Assembly: GCA_020636005.1 (NCBI GenBank)
Contig: JACJYR010000003.1
Location: 496,001-560,000, forward strand
Length of the DNA: 64,000 nucleotides
Origin: Lewinellaceae bacterium
GTDB taxonomy: Bacteria; Bacteroidota; Bacteroidia; Chitinophagales; Saprospiraceae
Reading direction: 5' to 3'
Part shown: positions 37,231 through 46,344 of the stretch, piece by piece
Numbering within the stretch: the first letter of the stretch is position 1
Layout of the letters: the number at the start of each line of letters is the position of its first letter
The notes under the pieces: generated by a model
The model's input: the letters and a program-made list of their open reading frames with translations, nothing else
What the model was told of the DNA's origin: nothing
The model's database searches: none
Translations under genes and position numbers: made by a program

Positions 37231-37770
37231 ATGCTCAAACCACTTGTGAACAATGCGCTTGCCCTTTTCGAGGATGCAAGGTTTTACCTGGATCGGGTGT
37301 CAGAGGCAGCCTACTGCCAACCCCTGCCTAAGCTTTCGATGGCGACGGTGGGCCAGCATACCCGGCACTTCCTTGAATTCTTTCAATGCCTGGTGGAAAA
37401 ACTACAACCCGGTAAAATGGCGGAAGATTTGGTGCTGAACTACGACGACCGCCGCCGGGACAAACGCATCGAAACGAACCCCCGGTATGCACTGATGGTA
37501 ATGGAATCCCTGGCGGAACAATTGCCTTCTTTGGCCTGTGACGAAACGATGTGGCTGGAATACACCGATTATACTTTGGGCACATCCGGTCTTTTACCGA
37601 CCTCACTGGAGCGGGAAATACTGTACAATATCGAGCACACAATCCACCATTTTGCCTTGATAAAAATCGGGCTGAACATTGTGTCGCCCTGCCTGGAATT
37701 GCCCGTGCATTTTGGCATCGCCCCTTCGACCCTGCACCGCAGCCCGGTATTTGCGAACCTTCATGGATAA
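37231..37770 (+). CDS. DinB-family metal-binding four-helix protein
   Basis: Histidines in a DinB/YfiT-like layout are visible: GQHTRHFLEFF (near residue 42) and IEHTIHHFALIKI (near 140). The family has a four-helix bundle with a three-His metal site and includes thiol transferases and proteins of unknown role. The ATG at 37231 is preferred; a TTG at 37204 would add nine residues and overlap the previous gene. Its stop overlaps the start of the next gene. Confidence 0.75.
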   Translation: MLKPLVNNALALFEDARFYLDRVSEAAYCQPLPKLSMATVGQHTRHFLEFFQCLVEKLQPGKMAEDLVLNYDDRRRDKRIETNPRYALMVMESLAEQLPSLACDETMWLEYTDYTLGTSGLLPTSLEREILYNIEHTIHHFALIKIGLNIVSPCLELPVHFGIAPSTLHRSPVFANLHG

Positions 37771-38122
37771 AACTATGAACCAGATTGAAAACGTCCTTGA
37801 TTACATCGCCCAGATCATTGAACTGATCAGCACAGGTATCCTGCTCACGGGTTTTGGAAAAGCAGCCTTTGGTTTTGTCAAAACCGAATTGAGCGGTGCC
37901 TTCCGGACTGACGACCCGAACGGCCTTTCGCTGATACGGTTGCAATTGGGCACTTACATCCTGTTGGGGCTTGACTTTTACATCGTTTCCGACATTATCC
38001 ACTCAATGATCCGGCCCGAATTGAACGAACTGGTCAGCCTAGCCGTCATCGTCGTGATGCGGACGACCATCGGCTTCTTTCTTGGGAAGGAAATTGCTGA
38101 AATTAAAAGAAGTGAGGAGTGA
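37763..38122 (+). CDS. DUF1622 family membrane protein
   Basis: About 119 residues with three membrane segments (IIELISTGILLTGFGKAAF, LGTYILLGLDFYIVSDII, LVSLAVIVVMRTTIGFFLG) and the family cue R-x2-LG-x-Y-x2-LGL. Its start codon overlaps the stop of the DinB gene (ATGGATAA), which indicates coupled translation; an ATG 12 bp on is also possible. The function is unknown. Confidence 0.75.
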   Translation: MDKTMNQIENVLDYIAQIIELISTGILLTGFGKAAFGFVKTELSGAFRTDDPNGLSLIRLQLGTYILLGLDFYIVSDIIHSMIRPELNELVSLAVIVVMRTTIGFFLGKEIAEIKRSEE

Positions 38123-38140
38123 TAAAGACTTATTGATGAA

Positions 38141-38206
38141 CGTCATTAAACGTCATTGGTCATTGGAGTCATTATTTTTGGCTAAATGACTAAATATCAA
38201 TGACTA
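38141..38206. repeat. GTCATT word-repeat island
   Basis: Four direct copies of (G)TCATT at 38142-38172 are followed by two inverted copies (AATGAC) at ~38185 and ~38199. The gap 38123-38265 holds little else. Confidence 0.6.
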
Positions 38207-38265
38207 ATTATCAAAGATTCAAATAATTAGTTTTCGTTGCGACTTTTTACAAACAATTTTTAACA

Positions 38266-38481
38266 ATGAATATAGTAGCTGTTTTTGTCTGGGTATTTTA
38301 TGCCTACCTGATAGTTGGTTTGCTCTTCGCCGCGTGGTTCGTCGCCAAAGGCGTAAACACGGTGGATGGAGGTATGAAGCATACTTCCTGGGGGGTGCGG
38401 CTGTTGCTTTTTCCAGGCTCCGTACTGTTGTGGGCAGTTCTCCTGAAAAAATACCTCAAAGCCAAATCACTTGACAATTAA
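38266..38481 (+). CDS. small two-helix membrane protein
   Basis: 71 residues with two hydrophobic segments (VFVWVFYAYLIVGLLFAAW and VRLLLFPGSVLLWAVLL), separated by a short polar loop and ending in a basic tail. It precedes the redox genes at 38532-40908 in the same direction and probably belongs to their module. No family name can be given. Confidence 0.65.
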   Translation: MNIVAVFVWVFYAYLIVGLLFAAWFVAKGVNTVDGGMKHTSWGVRLLLFPGSVLLWAVLLKKYLKAKSLDN

Positions 38482-38487
38482 CATGTT

Positions 38488-38533
38488 ATCTCACTCTCTC
38501 ATTCTCTCATCCACTCATCCACTCATTTCTCAT
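38488..38533. repeat. CTCAT word repeat in front of the next start codon
   Basis: Six to seven copies of 'ctcat' or 'ctcatcca' run directly up to the ATG at 38532. Confidence 0.6.
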
Positions 38534-38972
38534 GACACCAGCACTCAGAAAATACCACCGCCACGTATGGTTCTTTATGGCCGGTTTACTGCCAGTAATT
38601 TTCATTGCCGCCATCACGGTCATCCCGCAGAAGCGGCCTGACCCGAATTTCCGCAGCCACCAGCCGGAGGCGTTGCCACAGGTTTTGAAAACGGTGGAAT
38701 CTTTAAATTTCATGCTCCGTTTGCGGGCAAGTCCTGATACAGCCGAAAGGCAGTTGGAACTGGTCATCAAGCAGCCGCTGCACACGCCTGCCACCCTGGT
38801 TTATTTATCAAATAACGAAAAGGCCCAACCCAACGATGGCGTATTCCTCGGCAGCCTCGGCGCCAAAGGGACGTATCGCTACAAAATAGGTACAGCCATG
38901 TTAAGTCAAAACAACGACGTGCTGTTGTTCGACCCAATCAAAAACATCACCATTGAAACACTTCAATTCTGA
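38532..38972 (+). CDS. hypothetical single-span membrane protein of the redox module
   Basis: 146 residues with one N-terminal membrane span (VWFFMAGLLPVIFIAAITVI) and a ~110-residue outer part with a beta-rich end (GTYRYKIGTAMLSQNNDVLLFD). No cysteines or haem motifs are visible. It lies 36 bp before the ferric-reductase/Rieske gene. The role is unknown; partner or assembly factor is an inference from position. Confidence 0.6.
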   Translation: MTPALRKYHRHVWFFMAGLLPVIFIAAITVIPQKRPDPNFRSHQPEALPQVLKTVESLNFMLRLRASPDTAERQLELVIKQPLHTPATLVYLSNNEKAQPNDGVFLGSLGAKGTYRYKIGTAMLSQNNDVLLFDPIKNITIETLQF

Positions 38973-38980
38973 CCCCAACC

Positions 38981-39003
38981 TAAAACTCAAAACTCAAAAC
39001 TCG
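38981..39003. repeat. AAAACTC tandem word repeat
   Basis: Three copies of a 7-base word (aaaactc) end 5 bp before the ATG at 39009. Confidence 0.65.
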
Positions 39004-39008
39004 AAGAC

Positions 39009-40088
39009 ATGAGCGTCAACTACGCACCCGTACTTTGGAACCGGCAGAAGAAGCTTTACGACCGGATCATGCTGGGCCTCCTGGCCTCCTACCTCGTGGT
39101 TTTCATCTTCTTTCAGTTGGTGGTGTTTCCAGAAATCACAGCGGAAACCCTCGTCATCCGGGCAACAGGCACACTGGCTTTCCTGATGCTTCACATTATC
39201 CTGTGCATCGGGCCGCTTGCCCGCATAGACAAACGCTTTTTGCCGCTGCTCTACAATCGGCGCCATCTGGGCGTCACGATGTGCTGTGTGGCATTGGTAC
39301 ATGGCATTTTCAACATCATCCAGTTCCATGCCTTGGGCAACGTGGATCCGCTGGTTTCCCTGTTTACTTCCAATGAACACTATGCGGCGTTCGGGCGCTT
39401 CCCCTTTCAGGTACTGGGCTTTATTGCCTTGCTGATACTGATGCTGATGGCTACCACAAGCCATGATTTTTGGCTTAAAAACCTCTCGCCGAGGGTTTGG
39501 AAAACCCTGCACACGATGGTCTATTTTGCTTATGCCATGCTCGTGGGCCATGTCATGCTGGGCGTTATTCAATTGGAAAAATCGCCCGTGCTGATAGCCG
39601 TGGCCGGGCTTGGATTGTTCACTGTCACCGGCCTCCATGTTTGGTCGGCCATTTTAAACAAAAAGCAAACCTACGAGCCGGACGAAGAAGACCTGGACGG
39701 TTTTGTGCGGGTATGCCGGATAAATGAGATCGAAGAAAACCGAGCAAAGACCATGATGATTGGCAAAGAGAACATTGCCATTTTCAAATACGATGGCAAG
39801 CTGTCGGCCATCAACAACCTTTGCCGGCACCAGAACGGCCCGCTCGGCGAGGGCAAGATCGTGGACGGCTGCATCACCTGCCCCTGGCACGGCTACCAAT
39901 ACCTGCCACAAAATGGCCAGTCGCCGCCCCCTTTCACCGAAAAAGTGGAAACTTATGATGTGAGGCTGGCTGGCGAGTGGGTGTATGTGAACCCAAAACC
40001 TTACCCCGAAGGCACCGAGCGTCCGCCTTGCCCGGTCAATAACATTGTCCAAAAACTTTCAAAAATTGCCTTGACCAATGAAAACTGA
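39009..40088 (+). CDS. ferric-reductase-like membrane domain fused to a Rieske [2Fe-2S] domain
   Basis: Residues ~15-215 contain six membrane spans with a ferric-reductase/YedZ-like haem layout (FLMLHIILCIGPLARID, MCCVALVHGIFNI, WKTLHTMVYFAYAMLVGH). Residues ~235-345 form a Rieske domain with CRHQNGPLGEGK and CPWHGYQY as cluster ligands (C-x-H and C-x2-H). The protein can therefore carry electrons between membrane haems and an iron-sulfur cluster on the cytoplasmic side. No FAD/NAD domain is present, so the donor must be another protein or quinol. It overlaps the next gene by 11 bp. Confidence 0.85.
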   Translation: MSVNYAPVLWNRQKKLYDRIMLGLLASYLVVFIFFQLVVFPEITAETLVIRATGTLAFLMLHIILCIGPLARIDKRFLPLLYNRRHLGVTMCCVALVHGIFNIIQFHALGNVDPLVSLFTSNEHYAAFGRFPFQVLGFIALLILMLMATTSHDFWLKNLSPRVWKTLHTMVYFAYAMLVGHVMLGVIQLEKSPVLIAVAGLGLFTVTGLHVWSAILNKKQTYEPDEEDLDGFVRVCRINEIEENRAKTMMIGKENIAIFKYDGKLSAINNLCRHQNGPLGEGKIVDGCITCPWHGYQYLPQNGQSPPPFTEKVETYDVRLAGEWVYVNPKPYPEGTERPPCPVNNIVQKLSKIALTNEN

Positions 40089-40908
40089 GCCTAACGAATT
40101 TTACATCGGCTGGCAGCCGGAAGCGCCCATGGGTATCTCCCGCCGGGTGCGGCAGTTCATATTCGCTGCCTGTGTGGCAGTGCCGTTGATTGCCATTTTG
40201 CTGGTGCTGAACCAAAACGGTTTTGCCACTTCTACTTTCGAGTTCGGTCAGCCAAGTGAACTGGAAGGGGTGTTGGCCCAAACACCCGCCCCATTCCTGC
40301 AGGTGTACAGGGGAAAGGACGTGGAAGGCAAACCCGTTTTCCAAAACATCCTGCTCGTAGCGCCGGGGAAGCATGGCATTGGCGAGATGCTGGCAGCCAG
40401 CGAAAGGCAATTAGGCCACTCCCTCAACGGGAAAATGGTCAAGCTCAGCGGCATCCTTATTTACCACGATGGCAAGACGCTGATGGAGGTGGAGGAGATG
40501 GCCGATTTGGTGGAAGAAGGAACAGCCAATGAGCAGCCACCGGCCCCAACCGCAATGGGCAATGGTGCCATCACTGGCGAGATCACCGACCCGAAATGCC
40601 TTTTTGGCGTGATGAAACCGGGCTACGGAAAACCGCACCGCTCCTGTGCCGCACGTTGCATTGCAGGGGGCATCCCGCCTGTTTTGAAAACCCTCTCCAC
40701 GGATGGGCAAGTGCAGTATTACCTGTTGGCAGGGGAAAATGGGGAGGCCATCAACGATGAAGTCCTGCCTTTTGTGGGCGATCAGGTGGTGGCTTGCGGC
40801 ATTGTGCGGAAAGTGGGGGATTGGCTGGTGCTATTCAAGGATGGCTCGAAAGATTTGGCATTGGTGCCAAAAGGGTTGGATGCAGCTATTCCAACGTGTG
40901 GGTTTTAA
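40078..40908 (+). CDS. membrane-anchored protein of the redox module, with a conserved Cys/His segment
   Basis: 276 residues with one N-terminal span (FIFAACVAVPLIAILLVL) and two beta-rich, OB-like halves (~50-150 and ~165-270). The second half opens with GEITDPKCLFGVMKPG, followed by HRSCAARCIAGG, a motif with three Cys and one His that could bind metal or a cofactor. I know this motif from proteins beside Rieske or cytochrome genes but cannot name a function. The 11-bp overlap with the ferric-reductase/Rieske gene shows they are made together. Confidence 0.65.
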   Translation: MKTEPNEFYIGWQPEAPMGISRRVRQFIFAACVAVPLIAILLVLNQNGFATSTFEFGQPSELEGVLAQTPAPFLQVYRGKDVEGKPVFQNILLVAPGKHGIGEMLAASERQLGHSLNGKMVKLSGILIYHDGKTLMEVEEMADLVEEGTANEQPPAPTAMGNGAITGEITDPKCLFGVMKPGYGKPHRSCAARCIAGGIPPVLKTLSTDGQVQYYLLAGENGEAINDEVLPFVGDQVVACGIVRKVGDWLVLFKDGSKDLALVPKGLDAAIPTCGF

Positions 40909-40968
40909 ATTGATTTCCAAGGAAAAAATCTAATTTCACCCTTGAATAAAATTTCATATTCAGGGGCT

Positions 40969-41577
40969 ATGCAAACTTCGTTGTTCAAAAACATCCTCCG
41001 TGCGGCGCTCGTACTGCTTGTATTTGCCCTTGGCCTGTTAGCGGCCCGGTGGTTTTATAAAAAAACAGAAGCGGTGGAGCGGGAAAAAGCCACCGTGCTG
41101 TTGGAACGCATCCAGGAGGTGGCCAAGCTGGTCACCGTTGAAGGCTATTTCTCCGAAATTTACGACTACAAAGACTATTACGGCTATGACTTCGGCATTT
41201 TCAGGAAAAAGGCACTCATCAGGGTGAAGGCCAAAGTCTCTTTTGGTTTTGATTTGGAGAAAATGAAAATCCAAACGCTGCCCGAACAGAAAACCATCCT
41301 CATCAGCGGCATCCCCGACCCCGAACTTTTGTCCATTGATCACGACCTGGATTACTACGACATCCAGGAGGGGATATTCAACTCCTTTACCACTGAAGAC
41401 TACACCAGGCTCAACGCCAACGCCAAGCAGTTTATAAAGGATAAGGCCATGGAAAGCGACCTGTTTGGCAAGGCTATAGAACAGCGTGACCATCTTTTTG
41501 AAATGATGAAACTGATTGTGGAAAGCGCCGGCTGGAAACTGGAACTCGAAGGGAGGCAAGGCGGCGGCATTCAATGA
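40969..41577 (+). CDS. DUF4230 family membrane-anchored protein
   Basis: An N-terminal span (AALVLLVFALGLLAARWF) is followed by the DUF4230 body (ELAKLVTVEGYFSE-like start, 'KKALIRVKAKVSFGFDL', 'ILISGIPDPELLSID', and a helical end with AKQFIKDKAMES). The family is common in Bacteroidota and Firmicutes; its function is not established. The ATG at 40969 is preferred to a TTG at 40942. The following gap, 41578-41810, shows nothing I can assign. Confidence 0.85.
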   Translation: MQTSLFKNILRAALVLLVFALGLLAARWFYKKTEAVEREKATVLLERIQEVAKLVTVEGYFSEIYDYKDYYGYDFGIFRKKALIRVKAKVSFGFDLEKMKIQTLPEQKTILISGIPDPELLSIDHDLDYYDIQEGIFNSFTTEDYTRLNANAKQFIKDKAMESDLFGKAIEQRDHLFEMMKLIVESAGWKLELEGRQGGGIQ

Positions 41578-41810
41578 CGCCAGGTGGGTCTTTCAGCCTT
41601 GCGGACAATTACGGCATAAATGGATGATAAAAGACCGCCAGCGAAACAAAATCCTGGATTTTTCTTTCAAGGTGAGAAAAAAAACTATTTTTGGCCGGAT
41701 TTTGCCAAATAGAATGAATGTAACTAACTGATTTTCAAACAAAACGAACTTGCCAAGCCATACTGGACAGGAAGTTTAGCAGGTTTGCAGTTTACACTAA
41801 AAACTAACTC

Positions 41811-43403
41811 ATGGATGCAGCAATTGGATTACTGATTTTTGGATGGTTGTTTGTCTTGATATGGGTGCCGTTGGTGGTTTTGTCCCAGCGGAAAGTCCAC
41901 CCAAAAGCGCTGTTCACCCTGTTTTTTACGGAAATGTGGGAACGCTTTTCCTTTTATGGGATGCGGGCTTTCCTTGTGCTCTACATGACCGGGGTGTTAT
42001 TCAAACAAATGGCCCAGGGGGAGGCTGACGAAAGAGCCTATGGTATTTACGGCGCTTTTAATGCCCTTTTATATGCCGCACCCGTTATTGGCGGCATGGT
42101 GGCTGATAAGATTTTAGGTTTCCGGCGTACCATTTTGCTGGGCGGTGTATGTATGGCTTCGGCGCAGTTTATCCTGGCTGCCAATGCTTTCATTTGGAGC
42201 AATGAAATTGTCTTTTTTATCGGGCTGGGCCTCTTGGCCGTGGGCAATGGCTTTTTCAAGCCCAATATTTCCAGCTTTCTCGGTACTTTCTACGACAAAA
42301 ACGACTCAAGGAAAGACGGTGCCTTCACCATCTTTTACATGGGTATCAATATTGGCGCTTTCCTGGCCCCAATCACCTGTGCTTACCTGGCCCAGGAAGT
42401 GGATTGGTCCCTGGGATTCCTCGCCGCAGGTATAGGGATGGTGTTGGGCCTGACCGTCTTTTGGAACAATATGTCGAAGTACGAGGACAAGGGAAATCCG
42501 CCCAATCCTGCTTCCTTGAAGGAAACTTTCTTTGCGGGCATGAGCAAACAGTCTATCATTATACTTATTTCCCTGGTGTCTGTCCCGCTTTTTGCCCTGC
42601 TCATAGATTTTGAAAAACTGACCGACCTGATCATGATTTTTGGTGGACTGGGCGTGTTGGGTTATATCGTTTACGGTGCCTTGACCATGGAAAACAGGGA
42701 GGACGGCCAGCGACTGCTCGTGTTTTTCTTCCTCTTTTTCTTTCACATGATATTCTGGATGTTGTTTGAACAGGCCGGCGGCTCCCTCACCATCCTGGCA
42801 GACCGCTATGTAAATAAAGAGGGGCTGACTGCAGGGCAGCTGCAGGCTGTGAACCCCTTGTTTATCATGCTGTTGGCCCCGGTGTTCTCCTGGATTTGGC
42901 TGAAACTTTCCAAGGCTGGGAAGGAACCCCGCACGCCGATGAAGTTTTTCTATGGCTTGCTCCAAATGGCGCTGGGCTATTTCATCATCGTATGGGGCGC
43001 AAAGGCAGCCCTTCCTTCGCTCGTTGGTATTGCAACCGATGCTGCGATTCCGCCTGCTTCCTTAATTCCATTGGTTTTCATAATCGGGATGTACTTGTTC
43101 CATACTACAGGTGAGTTGAGTATTTCCCCGGTGGGACTTTCTGTGGTGACAAAGCTGTCCCCTGCCAAAATGGTAGGTTTCATTATGGGCTCCTGGTTTC
43201 TTTCAATTGCCTTTGCCCATAAAATAGCAGGCAAGTTGGGACAGTTGATCGCTGAACCGGGTGCAGGTGGTGATGCCGCCGCTGCACTCAAGGTCTTTGC
43301 GGACGTGTATATGAACTGGGGGGTTTACGTTACACTTTCGGCTGCTTTCCTTTTGTTGTTGCTATCCCCAATTTTGAAAAAATGGATGCACGGTATCCAA
43401 TAA
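41811..43403 (+). CDS. proton-dependent oligopeptide transporter (POT/PTR family, MFS)
   Basis: A 530-residue protein with 12-14 membrane spans and the POT signatures FTEMWERFSFYGMRAFL (the E-x2-ER-F motif of helix 1, which couples proton movement) and FTIFYMGINIGAFLAP in helix 5, plus GNGFFKPNISS. It imports di- and tripeptides with protons across the inner membrane. A terminator follows 30 bp after the stop. Confidence 0.92.
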   Translation: MDAAIGLLIFGWLFVLIWVPLVVLSQRKVHPKALFTLFFTEMWERFSFYGMRAFLVLYMTGVLFKQMAQGEADERAYGIYGAFNALLYAAPVIGGMVADKILGFRRTILLGGVCMASAQFILAANAFIWSNEIVFFIGLGLLAVGNGFFKPNISSFLGTFYDKNDSRKDGAFTIFYMGINIGAFLAPITCAYLAQEVDWSLGFLAAGIGMVLGLTVFWNNMSKYEDKGNPPNPASLKETFFAGMSKQSIIILISLVSVPLFALLIDFEKLTDLIMIFGGLGVLGYIVYGALTMENREDGQRLLVFFFLFFFHMIFWMLFEQAGGSLTILADRYVNKEGLTAGQLQAVNPLFIMLLAPVFSWIWLKLSKAGKEPRTPMKFFYGLLQMALGYFIIVWGAKAALPSLVGIATDAAIPPASLIPLVFIIGMYLFHTTGELSISPVGLSVVTKLSPAKMVGFIMGSWFLSIAFAHKIAGKLGQLIAEPGAGGDAAAALKVFADVYMNWGVYVTLSAAFLLLLLSPILKKWMHGIQ

Positions 43404-43433
43404 TAGTATGAATACGGGCCATTTTGGCTTGGG

Positions 43434-43474
43434 ATACCCCTGGCAGACTCTCATCTTCCAGGGGTATTTTTGTT
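43434..43474 (+). terminator. rho-independent terminator of the peptide transporter gene
   Basis: A perfect 10-bp stem (43434-43443 with 43458-43467) and a 14-nt loop are followed by TTTTGTTT. It also shows that the long open frame from 43424 should not start there. Confidence 0.8.
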
Positions 43475-43561
43475 TGCCGGCCGGCGTCCCGGCGCCCATT
43501 TGTTTTTATCCTAAATTTGCGCAGCAAGTATAAGCGCTGTTTCTGTCTATCAACATTGAGT

Positions 43562-46297
43562 ATGAAAAACGTTTGCCTATCCTTCTTTGTGATCACCTTT
43601 GTGCAGGTACTTTCTGCCCAGTTGCCCCAGGGTTTTACCGACGAACTCGTTTCAGATGGTTGGACCAGGCTCATAGGCCCTGTATTCGATGCAACGGGAA
43701 GGGGTTTTGCCTGGAGCCAAACAGGCTATGTTTGGCGGCTCGATGAAAGTGGAAAGCCCCTGCCCACACCCCTGCTCGATCTTTCCGAAGAAGTAGCCGG
43801 CTGGCACGATGTAGGCATGAACGGAATGGTGCTAGACCCCAACTTTGTTGAAAATGGCCGTTTTTACCTGATGTATGTCGTGGATCGCCACCATTTGCTT
43901 TACTTCGGTACCCCGCAATATGATCCAGCCATTTCTATCAAAGAGCAGGCGACGATAGGCCGCATCACACGGTACACCGCAGACAAAGCTTCAGATTTTA
44001 CCACCATCGTCCCCGGCAGCCGGAAAGTGCTGCTGGGAGAGACCCCGGAAACAGGGTTCCCCATCCTCCACGCCACACACGGTACCGGTTCGCTGGTTTT
44101 TGGTTCGGATGGTACCCTGTTGGCTTCCTGTGGCGACTCTGCAAATCCCGACTGGGAAGACATAGGCAATAACCCGGCAACGTACTACGCTCAGGCGCTG
44201 GCAGATGGCATTTTGAAACCAAAAGAAAATATTGGTTCGTACCGGGCGCAATTAGTGGACTGCCTGAACGGCAAGATCATACGCATTGATCCGGAAACCG
44301 GGGACGGACTGCCGAGCAACCCCTTTTATGATCCTGCCGCCCCCCGAGCGCCTCGATCCAGGGTTTGGGCGCTCGGCCTTCGCAATCCTTTTCATTTTGT
44401 GGTAAAACCCAATACCGGCAGCCATCTGCCTGATGATGGCGATCCGGGCGAACTGTATGTGGGCGATGTCGGCTGGAACCATTGGGAGGAGCTGGACATC
44501 ATCACGAGTGGAGGGCAAAATTTTGGATGGCCCATTTACGAGGGCTTCGTGCAGGAAGGGATTTATGCGGCAACCGATATCGCCAACCTGGATGCCCCTA
44601 ACCCGTTGGCCGGCAACGGCAATTGCCAGCAAGCCAATTTTTATTTCAATGAACTGCTGGCACCGAATGAAAAGGATGCGGATGCTTTTTTTAGAAACCC
44701 ATGTGATCCGGAACAGGCGATTCAAGCCAATACGCCAACATTTGTCCATTCCCGGCCCGTACTTTCCTACCGAAATACGGATGTCAACTGGGGTGCTTAT
44801 GCTTTAGTGGATCGGCTGGGTGCCGACAATCGTCCCGTTAACATCCCGATAGACGACTCGTCGGCCAATGTGGAGGGTGGCATCCATTTTCAAGGATCCT
44901 GCAGTATGGCTGGCTTATTTTATCAAGGGGATAAATGGCCGGAGGAATACCGCAACCGCTATTTTCATTTTGATTTTTTGGGATGGATCAAGTTGTTGGA
45001 TTTTGATGGAGGTAACAACCTGTCGAAAATGGAGCCTTTCGCTGACCAGTTGACGGACATCGTGAGCCTTGTGGAAAACCCAAAGGATGGCTGCCTTTAT
45101 TACCTGGATGTACGAAAGCAGAAGCTTCGTAAAATTTGTTACGGCGGTTATCCCAAACCGGTCGTATTGGCCAAAGCCGACAAGTACTTTGGGCCCAGCC
45201 CATTGGAGGTGCAATTCGATGCAAATGGTTCCACCTCGCCCGGCGGCTCGCCTTTAACTTACCTTTGGGATTTTGGTGATGGGGGCGGTAGCACGGCCCC
45301 GAACCCAACACACCTGTTTGTGGCCGGTACAAACCGCCCAACGCCTTTTGAAGTAGTGCTTACAGCAACAGATACTGCAGGGCAGGCGAGGTCGGTAAAA
45401 ATCGTAGTTTCCCTGAACAATACACCTCCTGATGTTCAAATTACCAGTCTTCAAGATTCTTCAAAATATGCGTTGAGCACCACCACGATAGTCCCACTCA
45501 CTGGTGTTGCCAAGGACGCCGAACAGCCCGAAAATGAACTCACTTATGCCTGGAAGACCTACCTTCATCACGATACACATGTCCATGCAGATGGGGGCAG
45601 CAATGAAAAAGAAACCATTGCCTACCTGGCGCCCCTGGGGTGCCATGCTGAAAGCTATTGGTACCAGATTGATCTGACTGTGACAGACGGCGGCGGGTTG
45701 TCAACCACGGCCACCAGTGAAGTTTTCCCCTATTGCGGGAATCCGTTTTTTGAAATAACATCGCTGCAAGCCACCGGCCATGAAAGGACGGTGATGCTGG
45801 AATGGACAACCAGTTTCGAAGACCAGCTTTTGGAATTTGAGGTGGAAAGGGGGCAACAAATCTTCACGTTCACATCCATCGGCACCGTGCAGGCGCAGAA
45901 CATGGCCGGAGGCAGCCAATATACCTTTCGGGATTTTTTGCCGTTGAAAGGGTCGGCTTTTTACAGGTTAAAAATCAAACGGAAAGATGGCACATTTGCC
46001 TACACACTGCCTGTGATGGCTGAATTTTCCCAACCCTCCCCAGGAAGTTTTGCCATTTTCCCAAACCCGGCGAATACCCTCATCAATATTTCTGCTCAGA
46101 GCGCAATAGATGGGGAAGTTAGTTTCATGCTGTACAATTCTTTCGGGGCACTGTTGAAAAGGGACAAATGGGCGATGCAGAAAGGACTTATGCTGAACAA
46201 ACAACTGTCTGTGTCAGCATTGCCGGCAGGTGTGTATTTTTATGAAATAATCGTGAATGGGGAAAGAAAAAACGGGCTATTGAGCATTGCCAGATAA
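43562..46297 (+). CDS. secreted PQQ-dependent sugar dehydrogenase-like protein with PKD domain and T9SS sorting tail
   Basis: The ATG at 43562 opens a signal peptide (NVCLSFFVITFVQVLSAQ); an in-frame ATG 138 bp upstream lies before the transporter's terminator and is rejected. Residues ~20-535 match the six-bladed glucose/sorbosone dehydrogenase propeller (GMNGMVLDPNF, GTGSLVFGSDGTLLAS, VWALGLRNPFHF, LYVGDVGWNHWEELD, GGQNFGWP). A PKD domain (~550-625; LTYLWDFGDGG) and another Ig-like domain follow, then a type A T9SS tail (~830-911; FAIFPNPANTLIN). It would oxidise sugars outside the cell using PQQ. Its neighbour on the other strand is a gluconokinase, so glucose to gluconate is a fair guess. 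Confidence 0.88.
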   Translation: MKNVCLSFFVITFVQVLSAQLPQGFTDELVSDGWTRLIGPVFDATGRGFAWSQTGYVWRLDESGKPLPTPLLDLSEEVAGWHDVGMNGMVLDPNFVENGRFYLMYVVDRHHLLYFGTPQYDPAISIKEQATIGRITRYTADKASDFTTIVPGSRKVLLGETPETGFPILHATHGTGSLVFGSDGTLLASCGDSANPDWEDIGNNPATYYAQALADGILKPKENIGSYRAQLVDCLNGKIIRIDPETGDGLPSNPFYDPAAPRAPRSRVWALGLRNPFHFVVKPNTGSHLPDDGDPGELYVGDVGWNHWEELDIITSGGQNFGWPIYEGFVQEGIYAATDIANLDAPNPLAGNGNCQQANFYFNELLAPNEKDADAFFRNPCDPEQAIQANTPTFVHSRPVLSYRNTDVNWGAYALVDRLGADNRPVNIPIDDSSANVEGGIHFQGSCSMAGLFYQGDKWPEEYRNRYFHFDFLGWIKLLDFDGGNNLSKMEPFADQLTDIVSLVENPKDGCLYYLDVRKQKLRKICYGGYPKPVVLAKADKYFGPSPLEVQFDANGSTSPGGSPLTYLWDFGDGGGSTAPNPTHLFVAGTNRPTPFEVVLTATDTAGQARSVKIVVSLNNTPPDVQITSLQDSSKYALSTTTIVPLTGVAKDAEQPENELTYAWKTYLHHDTHVHADGGSNEKETIAYLAPLGCHAESYWYQIDLTVTDGGGLSTTATSEVFPYCGNPFFEITSLQATGHERTVMLEWTTSFEDQLLEFEVERGQQIFTFTSIGTVQAQNMAGGSQYTFRDFLPLKGSAFYRLKIKRKDGTFAYTLPVMAEFSQPSPGSFAIFPNPANTLINISAQSAIDGEVSFMLYNSFGALLKRDKWAMQKGLMLNKQLSVSALPAGVYFYEIIVNGERKNGLLSIAR

Positions 46298-46344
46298 AGG
46301 GTATGTCGGGCGTGGTCTTGCTGTTTGCGTTAAAAGTATTGGCG

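Noticed and set aside
43424..43561. N-terminal extension of the PQQ dehydrogenase
   Set aside because: It contains the terminator of the peptide transporter gene, and the signal peptide starts at 43562.
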